Shown: positions 9,476 to 18,089, counted from the stretch's first letter. The stretch is DNA of 64,000 bases from Methylorubrum sp. B1-46 (GCF_021117295.1 NZ_CP088247.1:4975001-5039000); one strand, 5' to 3'. The notes: generated by a model from the letters alone, not told the origin. A program made the numbers and translations.

Positions 9476-9760
9476 TCAATCCGGCGTGAGGTAGCGCCGC
9501 CGGGCCCATCCAAGGGTGCGCTCGAATTTCACCCGGCACCATGTCAGGCCGCTCGGCGTCTCATTGGTGCAGCCGAAGCCGAGGACCCGGCGGCCGGCCG
9601 GGATCTGTCCCAGCGCCGGCGCGCCCGCATCCGGCGCCTCGCGGATCGTCAGGCTGTCGTCCCGCGGCAGGCCCTCGACCCGGAACGTCTCGGCCGCCCG
9701 AACGGAGACGCCGCCCGCGAGGATGAGGGCGACGGCGAGGGCGGGCAGGGAGCGGGGCAT
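9476..9760 (-). CDS. Small secreted SH3-like domain protein
   Basis: A 94-residue protein with a signal peptide (MPRSLPALAVALILAGG, cleavage after VRA) and a bacterial SH3-like fold: LTIREAPDAGAPALGQIPAG, then GWARRRYLTPD. Two cysteines (CTNE and WCRV) could form a periplasmic disulfide. The family binds peptides or cell-wall components, but the partner is unknown. It lies 12 bp downstream of fabG on the same strand and may be co-transcribed with it. Confidence 0.7.
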   Translation of the reverse strand: MPRSLPALAVALILAGGVSVRAAETFRVEGLPRDDSLTIREAPDAGAPALGQIPAGRRVLGFGCTNETPSGLTWCRVKFERTLGWARRRYLTPD

Positions 9761-9772
9761 CGCGGTCGCGCG

Positions 9773-10546
9773 TCAGGTCCGATGGATGCCCATCATCGCG
9801 GTCAACCCGCCATCGACCGGCAGTACCGCCCCGGTAATGTAGGCCCCGCCCTCGCCGACGAGGAAGGCGGCCAGCGCCGCGACTTCCTCCGGCCTCGCGA
9901 AGCGCCCGAGCGGGATCTGGCGCTCGATGCCCTCGCGGTGGCTCGCATAGCCCGCCAGCATCTCGGTATCGATGAAGCCGGGCGCGATGACGTTGACGGT
10001 GACGCCGCGCTTGGCCGACTCGATCGCCAGCGTCCGGCAATAGGCGATCAGCGCGCCCTTGGTCGCCGCGTAGGCCGCGTTGCCGGCATTGGCCTGAAGC
10101 GCCGCCACCGAGCCGATGGCGACGATGCGGCCGGCGCGCGCCCGGATCATGCCGCGCACCAGCGCCTTGGCGATCCGGGTCATCGACCAGAAATTGACCT
10201 GCATCGCGGCTTCCGACCGGTCGCGGTCGAGCATGGCCGCGAGCGCGTCCGCCGACTGACCGGCATTGTGGACGTAGCCGTAAAAGCCCTCGGCCTCGGC
10301 CCAATCGCAGAATGCCTCCACCGCATCCCGGTCCGACAGGTCGAGGGCGCGCGCGGTGATCCGGCCCTCGCCATGCGTCTGCGCCAGTTCGTCGGCGAGC
10401 GCCCCGGCGCGCTCCGGCGAGGAGCGGTAGGTGAAGGTCACGGCGTAGCCGGCCGAGGCCAGGGCGCGGACGGTCGCCGCACCAAGACCCGAGGCGCCGC
10501 CGACGACGAGGACGGATTTCGGCGTCCCGCTCTTGTCCGTGCTCAT
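9773..10546 (-). CDS. fabG: 3-oxoacyl-ACP reductase, SDR family (FabG-like)
   Basis: A 257-residue short-chain dehydrogenase with NADP-binding GGASGLG (16-22), NAG (94-96), and catalytic S146, Y159 and K163 (YAATK). It would reduce 3-oxoacyl-ACP to 3-hydroxyacyl-ACP. Its ATG overlaps the stop of the upstream ketosynthase gene by 4 bp, so it belongs to the acpXL-fabZ-KS-KS operon and probably supplies a dedicated ketoreductase for very-long-chain elongation. The rhizobial acpXL clusters I recall do not carry a fabG at this position. Confidence 0.85.
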   Translation of the reverse strand: MSTDKSGTPKSVLVVGGASGLGAATVRALASAGYAVTFTYRSSPERAGALADELAQTHGEGRITARALDLSDRDAVEAFCDWAEAEGFYGYVHNAGQSADALAAMLDRDRSEAAMQVNFWSMTRIAKALVRGMIRARAGRIVAIGSVAALQANAGNAAYAATKGALIAYCRTLAIESAKRGVTVNVIAPGFIDTEMLAGYASHREGIERQIPLGRFARPEEVAALAAFLVGEGGAYITGAVLPVDGGLTAMMGIHRT

Positions 10547-11829
10547 GCGGGCTCGTCTCCCAGGACGAGGCAGGTATTCTGCCCGCCGAAGCCGAAGGAA
10601 TTCGACAGGACCCGCGAGACGGAGGTGTCGCGGGCGGTTCCCACCACGTCGAGGAGCAGCGCGGGATCGGGCAGAGCGTAGTTGATCGTCGGCGGGATGC
10701 GCCCCTCGCGGATCGTCAGCAGCGAGACCACCGCCTCGATCGCGCCGGCCGCCGTCAGCGTGTGGCCGATCATCGACTTGTTGGACGAGATCGGCAGGCC
10801 CGCGATCCGCTCGCCGAACACCGCCGAGCAGCCGAGCGCCTCCATCTTGTCGTTCTCCGGCGTCGAGGTGCCGTGCGCGTTGACGTGATCGATCTGATCC
10901 GGCCCGATCCCCGCGTCGTCGAGCGCCGCGCGCATCGCTGCGATCACCGGTGCCCCGTCGGGGCTGGAGCGGGTGCGATGGAAGCCGTCGCCCTTCTCGC
11001 CGCAGCCGAGCACGTAGCCGAGGATCTTTGCCCCGCGCGCCCGTGCCGATTCGGCGCTTTCCAGCACCAGGGCGGCGGCGCCCTCGCCCATGACGAAACC
11101 GTCGCGGTTCTTCGAGAACGGCTTGGAGGCAGCCTCCGGCGGGTCGTTCTGCGTCGACAGCGCCGAGAGCAGGGAGAAGCGGATCAGCGATTCGGGGTTC
11201 ACCGAGCCATCGGTGCCGATGCAGAGCGCGGCTTCCATCTCGCCACGGCGGATCGCCTCGACGCCGAGCTGGATCGCGGTGGCCCCCGACGAGCAGGCGG
11301 TCGAGAGCGAGATCGGTGAGCCGCGGGTCCCGAAGCGGTCGGCGAGCCGGTCGGCCACCGTGCCGAAGATGAACAGGTCGTGCCACGCATCGAAGCGTCG
11401 GGTCGCAGCGGCGCGTTGGAGGCCGGCATAGCTCACCTCGTCCGGCTCGCCCGCGGCCTCTGCCAGCGCTTGGCGCTGCGGCCATTCCATCTCGACCGGC
11501 GGCACTGCCACGAACAGGCCGCCGGGAAAGCCCGCGCCGATGCCGGCCTGGCTCACCGCCTCCTCGGCCGCGACCATGGCGAAGCGTTCCGACAGGAGCG
11601 GCGCCACCAGCGGATCGGTGTCGAGGAAATCGACGGTGCCGGCGATGCGGGTGCGCAGGCCATCGGTGGGAAAGCGGCTGATCGCACGGATGCCGGAGCG
11701 CCCGGCGGTCAGCGCGTCCCAGTTCTCGGTGACGCCGCGGCCGAGCGAGGTGACGATGCCGAGGCCCGTCACCGCGACGAGCGGGCGTCCCTGGGCGTCG
11801 TGGGTGGATGAGGAGCGCGGTTCTGCCAT
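10543..11829 (-). CDS. fabF1XL: Beta-ketoacyl-ACP synthase (KAS II type), catalytically complete
   Basis: A 428-residue thiolase-fold condensing enzyme. Active-site C179 lies in STACSSG, the first histidine in NAHGTSTPENDKMEALG and the second in SNKSMIGHTLTAAGA, giving the full Cys-His-His triad. It condenses malonyl-ACP with acyl-ACP. The ATG at 11829 was chosen over a TTG 15 bp upstream because GAGG stands 5 bp before it. It is the fourth gene of the acpXL operon; by position it matches fabF1XL of rhizobia, where a pair of ketosynthases extends the acyl chain toward C28. The symbol is assigned from gene order. Confidence 0.85.
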   Translation of the reverse strand: MAEPRSSSTHDAQGRPLVAVTGLGIVTSLGRGVTENWDALTAGRSGIRAISRFPTDGLRTRIAGTVDFLDTDPLVAPLLSERFAMVAAEEAVSQAGIGAGFPGGLFVAVPPVEMEWPQRQALAEAAGEPDEVSYAGLQRAAATRRFDAWHDLFIFGTVADRLADRFGTRGSPISLSTACSSGATAIQLGVEAIRRGEMEAALCIGTDGSVNPESLIRFSLLSALSTQNDPPEAASKPFSKNRDGFVMGEGAAALVLESAESARARGAKILGYVLGCGEKGDGFHRTRSSPDGAPVIAAMRAALDDAGIGPDQIDHVNAHGTSTPENDKMEALGCSAVFGERIAGLPISSNKSMIGHTLTAAGAIEAVVSLLTIREGRIPPTINYALPDPALLLDVVGTARDTSVSRVLSNSFGFGGQNTCLVLGDEPA

Positions 11830-11917
11830 CGGGGCCTCAGACAATCATTTCAGGCCGGCACGCATCCGGGCCGCGGCGGCGGCGATCTCCGGACCGGTGG
11901 CCCTCTTTCCTGCCTTG

Positions 11918-12084
11918 TCGTCTTCCGAAAGCCGACGGCCGCCTTTCGGGACGATGCTTTCGGCTGTTGTATCCGCATCGTCTTTTTCCAAAAGCCGGAG
12001 GCCACCTTTCGGGACGATGCTCTATCCTCTTGTTTTCCGCATCGTCTGGTTCCGAAAGCCGGTGACCACCTTTCGGGACGATGC
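11918..12084. repeat. Three tandem copies of the GCATCGTC/GACGATGC palindromic repeat
   Basis: Copies lie at 11918-11957 (5' end truncated), 11975-12020 and 12039-12084. Each is an imperfect palindrome with outer arms GCATCGTC and GACGATGC and inner arms CCGAAAG and CTTTCGG. They sit between the two ketosynthase genes of the acpXL operon, ending two bases before the stop of the upstream one. Transcripts would carry three stacked hairpins here. Confidence 0.9.
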
Positions 12085-12085
12085 T

Positions 12086-13231
12086 CTAGACCTTCACGAC
12101 GCGGATAACGCCCTCGCCGCGGCGGTGGCCGACGGAGGTGACTGCCACCTCACGGGCGGAGCCGACCGCGCAGAGCGCGGATGCCAAGGCCGCCCCGAAC
12201 GGAGCCGCGACCTCCATCGGATGGCCGGCCACGTCGCCCGTGGCGCGGATGCCCACACCCGGTAGAGCCGTATGGATGCCCGCGATCTCTTCCGCGGCGA
12301 GATCCGACAAACCGGTGGCGCCGGAGAGAACCACGTCCGGCCGTTCGATTCCCGCCTCGCCGATCAGGCGGGTCAGGCTCGCCGAGACGCTGCCCGGCGC
12401 GCGGGCGATCCGGTCGTTGGCCACCGGCATCAGCCGGGCGAAGGCCCGTGCGCCGCGGGCGGCGGCGTGCTCGGCCGCTTCCAGCACGAGGAAGGCGGCG
12501 GCGCTGCCGAGCACGAACCCGCCCTTCCCCTCGCCTCCACGCTCGAACACCGGCCGGTAGGCGGGCTTCAGGAGGTAGCCACCCATCTCGTGGATGACCA
12601 TCACGTCCGGCCGCTCCGCGTTGTAGGACCCGCCCACCATCATGGTCTCGACCTGACCCGAGGCGATCCGGGCATGCGCGATGCGCAACGCATCGACCCC
12701 GCTCGACTCCTCGCCCATGAAGGTGCGCGAGGCGCCGGTGACGCCGTGGACGATGCTGATATTGCCCGCGAGCAAATTCGAGAGCTGCGCCAGGAACAGC
12801 GTCGGCCGCAGGTCGTTCAGGAGCCGCTCGTTGAGGAACGCGCCGGGATCGTTGGTCCCGCGCAAGCCCGTGAGGATCGTCCCGTCGACCGTGTAGTCGC
12901 GCTCGCCGCCGCCCGCCGCCACCACGAGCGGGAGCGCCGACTTGAAGCCTGCATCGTCCTTCACCCCGGCGGAGTCGAGGGCGAGGCCGGCGGCGTACAC
13001 GCCGAGCCGCTGCCAAAGCTCCATCTGGCGCTGGTCCGACTTCTTCGGGATCTGCGTGTCGAGGGCGAGCGGCGCCACCGGATGCACCGGATAGGGCGCG
13101 AAGGTCTCGGTATCCGTGCGCGGCGGCGCGTCCGAGGCAAAGGCAGTCAGATGCGCCTCGATCCCCTCGCCGGCGCAGGAGACGAGGCCGATCCCGGTGA
13201 CGACGACGTCGCGGGTCTGGAAGCGGCTCAC
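12086..13231 (-). CDS. fabF2XL: Ketosynthase-like protein lacking the catalytic cysteine (chain-length-factor-like)
   Basis: A 381-residue thiolase-fold protein, somewhat short for FabF. The motif that should read TACSSG is GEESSG (173-178), placing E175 at the nucleophile position. The first histidine motif (NAHGT) is replaced by LSGATGLSD, while a GH is retained (DVAGHPMEV). This resembles the non-condensing KS-beta or chain-length-factor partner of type II polyketide synthases, in which Cys is replaced by Gln. I infer that it forms a heterodimer with the neighbouring ketosynthase and sets chain length. Position matches rhizobial fabF2XL. The stop of fabZ overlaps its start by 4 bp. Confidence 0.8.
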   Translation of the reverse strand: MSRFQTRDVVVTGIGLVSCAGEGIEAHLTAFASDAPPRTDTETFAPYPVHPVAPLALDTQIPKKSDQRQMELWQRLGVYAAGLALDSAGVKDDAGFKSALPLVVAAGGGERDYTVDGTILTGLRGTNDPGAFLNERLLNDLRPTLFLAQLSNLLAGNISIVHGVTGASRTFMGEESSGVDALRIAHARIASGQVETMMVGGSYNAERPDVMVIHEMGGYLLKPAYRPVFERGGEGKGGFVLGSAAAFLVLEAAEHAAARGARAFARLMPVANDRIARAPGSVSASLTRLIGEAGIERPDVVLSGATGLSDLAAEEIAGIHTALPGVGIRATGDVAGHPMEVAAPFGAALASALCAVGSAREVAVTSVGHRRGEGVIRVVKV

Positions 13232-13692
13232 GGCTGCTCTCCCTCCAGGAGGCCGATCGTCCGGGCGCGTTCGCGGATCAGCGATTCCATGGTGGCGGGG
13301 AACGGCATGGTGCGGAAGCGCAGCTCCGCGTCGCAGAGCGCCCTGCCCTCGTGGCGGATGGCGGCCTTCGTCACCGCGTAGCCCGAGCCGTCGTGCTCCA
13401 GGCTCGCCGTGATGTCGAGGGCCGCGCCGGGGCCGACGAAGGAGCGGAAGCGCGCCTTGTCCACGGCCATGAGGAACGGCATCTGCGCGAAGTCGAGATG
13501 GGCGAGCACGAGGTAGCCGGAGGCCTGCGCCATGGTCTCGGTGAGGAGCACGCCCGGCACCAGCGGGTGGCCGGGGAAATGGCCCTCGAAGACGGGGCTC
13601 GCCTCAGGCACGCGCGCGCGCGCCTCGATGCGGCCGGCGGCGCGGTCGAGCCGCACCACGGAATCGATCATCTCGAAATATTCGAGCCGCAT
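13228..13692 (-). CDS. fabZXL: 3-hydroxyacyl-ACP dehydratase, FabZ-like
   Basis: A 154-residue hotdog-fold dehydratase with the active-site segment EGHFPGHPLVPGVLLTETMAQ (37-56), whose H38 and E52 are the expected catalytic pair. It dehydrates 3-hydroxyacyl-ACP in the elongation cycle. It sits second in the operon after acpXL, as in rhizobial clusters, and overlaps the Cys-less ketosynthase gene by 4 bp. Confidence 0.88.
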   Translation of the reverse strand: MRLEYFEMIDSVVRLDRAAGRIEARARVPEASPVFEGHFPGHPLVPGVLLTETMAQASGYLVLAHLDFAQMPFLMAVDKARFRSFVGPGAALDITASLEHDGSGYAVTKAAIRHEGRALCDAELRFRTMPFPATMESLIRERARTIGLLEGEQP

Positions 13693-13720
13693 GGCGCGTG
13701 AATCCCCCCGGCCCGACGGA

Positions 13721-14017
13721 TCAGGCCTTGGCGGCCTTCTCGGCGACCAGCGCGTCGATGCGCGCGCAGAGGTTCTTCAGCACGAAGTATTGCTCGGCCG
13801 GGACCTTGCCCTCGTTGACCTCCTGGGTCCAGCGCTCCAGCGGCAGCTTGATCCCGAAGGCCTTGTCGACCGCGAAGGCGATGTCGAGGAAGGCGAGCGA
13901 ATCGATGCCGAGATCGTCGATGGCGTGGCTCTCGGGCGTGATCTTGTCGCGCGGGATGTCCGCCGTCTCGGCGATGATGTCCGCGACGCGGTCGAAGGTG
14001 GCGGTCTCGTTCGACAT
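13721..14017 (-). CDS. acpXL: Acyl carrier protein AcpXL for very-long-chain fatty acid synthesis
   Basis: A 98-residue specialised ACP with the phosphopantetheine site [12 protein letters not shown] (S40). The downstream segment, with [11 protein letters not shown] and [12 protein letters not shown], is as I recall it in AcpXL of Rhizobium and Brucella and not in housekeeping AcpP. AcpXL carries the growing 27-hydroxyoctacosanoate later placed on lipid A. It is the first gene of the minus-strand operon 14017-9773; the promoter should lie in the 222-bp spacer 14018-14239. The acyltransferase LpxXL, usual in such clusters, is absent from the window. Confidence 0.92.
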   Translation of the reverse strand: MSNETATFDRVADIIAETADIPRDKITPESHAIDDLGIDSLAFLDIAFAVDKAFGIKLPLERWTQEVNEGKVPAEQYFVLKNLCARIDALVAEKAAKA

Positions 14018-14239
14018 TAGGGCTGGCCGCTTTCTCGATTCTTCATGTCCGGCGTCGCCGACCCCTCACGCGGCACGCCCCCATGGCGCCCGAGCCGGTC
14101 CGCGGCCCCGCTCCGCCGCCGGTTCCCGATGGCGCGTCTGAAAAGATCGCGACCCCTTACACGAAGCGGTGGAGCGCGGGCAACCTCGGGCGTCGCGTCG
14201 AGCGAGGGCCGGCCTCCTGTGCTGCCCTCTCCGCCCTTC

Positions 14240-14728
14240 TCAGCCGGCCGAGCGGCTGAGGTCGAGGGCTGGCATGCGGGTGTCCGCGCCCTGGCGCGGC
14301 CGCTCGCGGCCGGAGCGGCGGCCCTCGACGGGCAGCACCCGCTTGCGCTCCGCCGTGCGCGGGCGCACCAATTCGCCGAGTGCGACGAAGCGGTCGTTGT
14401 GCCGCTGTCCCGCATCCTGGATGCCGAAGCCCAGAGCGAAAGAGCGAGCGAGATCCGCGTCCGCCGCCACGCCGTAGCGCTCGAGCGCGGCTAGGAAGAC
14501 CCCGCGAAAGCCCAAGGGCGCGCACCACGCCTTCTCGGCGAGCTGCATCGGCCAGGTCCACAGGCCGTCGCCCCGGCGGCTGGCGATCTCCTCGCGGGCG
14601 ATGAAGTAGCCGCTCGCAGGATGTTCGAGACCGTCGTCGAGGATGCGCCAGTCCCGGTCGGGAGACGGTCCCTGCGCCGCAGAGGCCGGCCGGTCGAGCG
14701 CGTCGTCGTCGAAACCGATCTCGATCAT
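14240..14728 (-). CDS. Conserved hypothetical protein
   Basis: A 162-residue acidic protein. It begins MIEIGFDDDALDRP, includes WRILDDGLEHPASGYFIAREEIASRR and WTWPMQLAEKAWC, and ends in a basic tail. No signal peptide or membrane helix is visible. I recognise no family. The ATG at 14728 follows an AGGCTTCC stretch and precedes the first well-ordered segment. It lies upstream of acpXL on the same strand, separated by 222 bp. Confidence 0.6.
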   Translation of the reverse strand: MIEIGFDDDALDRPASAAQGPSPDRDWRILDDGLEHPASGYFIAREEIASRRGDGLWTWPMQLAEKAWCAPLGFRGVFLAALERYGVAADADLARSFALGFGIQDAGQRHNDRFVALGELVRPRTAERKRVLPVEGRRSGRERPRQGADTRMPALDLSRSAG

Positions 14729-14996
14729 GGAAGCCTCCGCCTTGCCCGCCGCTGAGACAGCCGCGAATCGGTCTGGAACGTTCCATGAACAGTGCGTCCG
14801 GACGCCAGGGACGTCAAGTCTTTGTTCGCAGTTCGTTCCTGAAAGGCGGCGTTGATCCGACCGGTCGCGGTGGGCGAGATCGAAGCAGGATGAGGAAGCG
14901 TGATCGTGCGGTGGCGTGAGGCACCCTCTGGATTGCGGCCTCGAGCGCCATAGGTTGCCCGCGCTGCCACGGCGGCGACGGGCGAGCGAGGCGGTG

Positions 14997-16076
14997 ATGG
15001 GCGGTGGCGATGAGGTCGAGATCGAGACCGCCCGCGGCCAGTGGATGCTGCGCGCGCTCCTCGTCGCCGGGCTGCTGGCGCTCGGCCTCGTCATCCTGTC
15101 CGGCTTCCTGCGTGCCCTGATCTGGGCGGTCGTGCTCGCCATCGCTCTGTGGCCGCTCTTCACCCGCGCCCGCCGCCGCTTCCCGCCGGGCCGGCACAAC
15201 ATTCTCTGGCCGGCGGTCTTCACCGGCCTCGTCGCCCTGCTCCTGCTGCTGCCCATCGCCGTGCTGGCGGTCGAGGCGGGCCGCGAGGCGCACGATCTCC
15301 TGGCGCATGCCCGAGAGGCCGAACGCAACGGCATCCCGGTGCCGGATTTCGTCGCCCGCCTGCCCTACGGCGCCGCGGCGGTGACGGAGTGGTGGAACAC
15401 CCACCTCGCCCATGCCGGGCTGGCGCACGAACTCAGCGAGCGGCTCAACACCACCACAAGCCGCGACCTCACCCGCACCGTCGGGGCCGGACTCGTGCAT
15501 CGGGTGGTGCTGTTCGGCTTCTGCCTGCTGGCGCTGTTCTTCCTGTTCCGGGAGGGCGACGCCGTCGTCGCCCAGTCGCGTCGGGCGAGCCAGCGCCTGT
15601 TCGGGCCGCGCGGCGAGCGGGTGGCGCGCCAGATGGTGGCCTCCGTCCACGGCACCGTGGATGGGCTCGTCCTCGTCGGGCTCGGCGAGGGCTTCCTGCT
15701 CGGCATCGTCTACGCGCTGGCCGGCGTGCCGCATCCGGTGCTGTTCGGGGCGCTCACCGCGGTCGCGGCGATGATCCCGTTCGGTGCGCCCTTGGCCTTC
15801 GGGCTCGCCGCGGTGCTGCTGCTGGCCGGCGGTGCGGTGGTGCCCGCCGCGATCGTGCTGGCGGCGGGCTTCGTCGTCACCTTCGTGGCCGACCACTTCG
15901 TGCGCCCGGCGCTGATCGGCGGTACCACCCGCCTGCCCTTCCTGTGGGTGCTGCTCGGCATCCTTGGCGGCGTCGAGACCTTCGGTCTGCTCGGCCTGTT
16001 CGTCGGACCGGCGGTGATGGCCGCGCTGATCCTGCTGTGGCGGGAATTGACGGAGGGACCGGAGGCGGCGGACTGA
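14997..16076 (+). CDS. AI-2E-family multispanning permease
   Basis: A 359-residue membrane protein with about eight helices. The first pair is at 20-60, a periplasmic segment (REAHDLLAHAREAERNGIPVPDF) follows, and there are two helix clusters from about 150 onward. The family signature runs through LVLVGLGEGFLLGIVYALAGVP and ends with GGVETFGLLGLFVGPAVMA. Family members have been tied to autoinducer-2 export or Na+/H+ antiport; the substrate cannot be assigned. An ATG at 14997 fits the hydrophobic pattern better than earlier starts. It is convergent with the Kdo hydroxylase gene, 5 bp away. Confidence 0.85.
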   Translation: MGGGDEVEIETARGQWMLRALLVAGLLALGLVILSGFLRALIWAVVLAIALWPLFTRARRRFPPGRHNILWPAVFTGLVALLLLLPIAVLAVEAGREAHDLLAHAREAERNGIPVPDFVARLPYGAAAVTEWWNTHLAHAGLAHELSERLNTTTSRDLTRTVGAGLVHRVVLFGFCLLALFFLFREGDAVVAQSRRASQRLFGPRGERVARQMVASVHGTVDGLVLVGLGEGFLLGIVYALAGVPHPVLFGALTAVAAMIPFGAPLAFGLAAVLLLAGGAVVPAAIVLAAGFVVTFVADHFVRPALIGGTTRLPFLWVLLGILGGVETFGLLGLFVGPAVMAALILLWRELTEGPEAAD

Positions 16077-16081
16077 AACTC

Positions 16082-16951
16082 TCAGTGCTTGAGCGGTCGT
16101 CCGAGCTTGCGCGCCAGGATCCGCTGCGGGCTCTTTTCCGGGTCGGCTTGGTCGGCGACCGCGATGTAGGCGGTCTGTTCCAGCATGTAGCGCCCGCCCA
16201 TGGCGCCGTGCATCACGAGATCGGAGAACGTCACCCAGGTCTCGCCAGGCTGGAAGCGCACATCCGCCTGCGGCGCGTTGGCCTGGTAGTCGAGGTCGCG
16301 CTTCAGGGCATCGTGGAGGTGCAGCATCAGGTGGTCGTATTCCGAGCGCCGCGCCTTGGTGATCTTGAGGGCCGCCAGCACGCTCGCCGAGAGGCCGGAA
16401 TAGCCGGGAAGCTTCGGCAGGAACTTTTCGGCCATCGAGCCGAAATCCTCGCCGACCCGCCACAGCCGCGGCTGCCCCTCGGCGTTGATGTTGCGGAAGA
16501 TGCGCAGAATGCGTCGCTCGCCGATCGGGTTCGAGGGGAAGGCATCGACATGCATGCGCGTGTCGTCGCGCCGCCAGCTCAGTTTGCGCTTGTCGACGTC
16601 GAAGGGTCGGTAGGAGGTGCCCGCGAGCGAGACCTTTTCGCGGTAGGCCGGGAGATAGGTGTCGATCAGGTCTTGCGCGAAGCGGCGGTAGCGCACCAGC
16701 AGGTCGCGCAGGCGCGCCTGCTCCTCCTCGCTGCCGGCCCCGCCGCGCAGCTCGGCGGTCTCGTTGCGGATCGAGACGTTCTTGGCCTTGCCGTCGGCGA
16801 AGGGGCGTTCGACGAAGCGCTGCTCGAAGGCGTCGAAGGGGAAGTCGAGGTCGCGGAAAACGAGGACCGAGCCGCTCTCCAGCGCCTCGACGAGGGCGGG
16901 CGCGCCCGGTGCCGCCTCGGAGCGCGAAACGGGAAGGACGGGGCTGATCAT
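16082..16951 (-). CDS. kdoO: Kdo hydroxylase-like Fe(II)/2-oxoglutarate oxygenase
   Basis: A 289-residue protein resembling KdoO of Burkholderia and Yersinia, which hydroxylates C3 of Kdo in the lipopolysaccharide inner core to give Ko. Visible family features are the RMHVDAFPSNP motif near 155-165, ILRIFRNIN, LWRVGE, YDHLMLHLHDALK, and the C-terminal TWVTFSDLVMHGAMGGRYMLEQT. The His and Asp of HVD and the later His-containing FSDLVMHG are candidate iron ligands. It lies 2 kb from acpXL and would act on the same lipid A-core molecule in the cytoplasm. Assignment rests on recalled family motifs. Confidence 0.75.
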   Translation of the reverse strand: MISPVLPVSRSEAAPGAPALVEALESGSVLVFRDLDFPFDAFEQRFVERPFADGKAKNVSIRNETAELRGGAGSEEEQARLRDLLVRYRRFAQDLIDTYLPAYREKVSLAGTSYRPFDVDKRKLSWRRDDTRMHVDAFPSNPIGERRILRIFRNINAEGQPRLWRVGEDFGSMAEKFLPKLPGYSGLSASVLAALKITKARRSEYDHLMLHLHDALKRDLDYQANAPQADVRFQPGETWVTFSDLVMHGAMGGRYMLEQTAYIAVADQADPEKSPQRILARKLGRPLKH

Positions 16952-17180
16952 GGCTGGTCGTTTCCGCACGATACGATGGTGCGCGGTGTAACCGACCGGT
17001 TCGGGTCCTGCCAACTTGTTAAGCGGCCGCGGACTTTGGCCCGCTTCCGTTCTTTTGCGGTGGACGAAGCATCGCGTCGGCTTGCCCCTCCGCTCGCGCG
17101 CGCGCCTCCTGGGCCGCAACCTGGGGCGGGGACGCGGTGTTGTCCCGCCAGACCTCCGCCCCCCGGACGAGGAGCCTGCC

Positions 17181-17627
17181 ATGGCGACGCTGAAGGAATT
17201 CGAGGAGGCTCTGCGCGAGCACGGCATGCACATGGCGCTCGCCCTGCTGGAGCGCCTGCGCGAGCGCGACCGGCAGACCCGCACCATCCGCCCGGCCCGG
17301 CGCATCACCGGCCAGAAGATGACACCCGACCTCGCCCGCGCGATCCTGGAGCTGCACGCTTCCACCGGCATGACCCAGCAGGAGATCGCCTTCAAGGTCG
17401 GGGTGAACCAGGGCCGGGTCAACGAGGTGATCAAGCGCGGCAAATGGCTCGACGACGATCCGCACGCCCCCGAGGCGGTGGCCCGTGATCGGGCAAAGGC
17501 CCGGATGCGCGCCGACCCCAAGCCGCAGCCGAGGACGCGCGCAAAACCCCTCGCCCGGAAGGACGCGCCGCGCGCGGCGAAGAAGCCGGCCGCGCCCCAG
17601 GGACAATTTGCGTTCGGGGATCTGTGA
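17181..17627 (+). CDS. HTH-containing hypothetical protein
   Basis: A 148-residue protein. Residues 45-90 contain a helix-turn-helix pattern (TGMTQQEIAFKVGVNQGRVNEVIKRG), and the C-terminal third is a basic, Ala/Pro/Lys-rich tail that could bind nucleic acid. GGAG stands 8 bp upstream of the ATG. The family is unknown to me; a DNA-binding role is inference. The cupin gene follows after 3 bp and is probably co-transcribed. Confidence 0.65.
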   Translation: MATLKEFEEALREHGMHMALALLERLRERDRQTRTIRPARRITGQKMTPDLARAILELHASTGMTQQEIAFKVGVNQGRVNEVIKRGKWLDDDPHAPEAVARDRAKARMRADPKPQPRTRAKPLARKDAPRAAKKPAAPQGQFAFGDL

Positions 17628-17630
17628 GCG

Positions 17631-18044
17631 ATGGCGGGGACCGGCGAGCGACACTGCCGGCTGGTGCAACCCGGCGATGCGTTCGTCGGAAAGCAGGGGC
17701 TGTCCTACGCCCCCGGCATCTCGGCGGAGACGGCGGGCGCGACCGGCATCCACCTGCAGATGGTGACGATCCCGCCCGGCGCCCGTGCCAAGGCCCACCA
17801 GCACGAGGGCCACGAGACCGCGATCTACGCGCTCTCCGGCACTTCCTGCACGTGGTGGGGGGAGCGGCTGGAGCACCACACGGAGCTGCAACCCGGCGCG
17901 TATTTCTACATTCCGGCCGGTGTGCCGCACCTGCCCTACAATCCGAGCCCGAGCGAGCCTTGCACGGCGATCATCGCCCGCACCGATCCGAACGAGCAGG
18001 AGAGCGTGGTCCTGCTGCCGGAACTCGACGGGATACATCCGTGA
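17631..18044 (+). CDS. Single-domain cupin protein
   Basis: A 137-residue cupin. Motif 1 is AKAHQHEGHETAIYALSG (two His and a Glu in the metal-binding arrangement) and motif 2 is LQPGAYFYIPAGVPHLPYN. A single metal-binding beta-barrel of this size can be an isomerase, dioxygenase or small sensor; nothing in the context decides. It starts 3 bp after the HTH protein gene. Confidence 0.75.
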   Translation: MAGTGERHCRLVQPGDAFVGKQGLSYAPGISAETAGATGIHLQMVTIPPGARAKAHQHEGHETAIYALSGTSCTWWGERLEHHTELQPGAYFYIPAGVPHLPYNPSPSEPCTAIIARTDPNEQESVVLLPELDGIHP

Positions 18045-18089
18045 TCGGCGCTGTTGAGGAGACAGATTTTCTCGCGCCGGATCTCTCCC

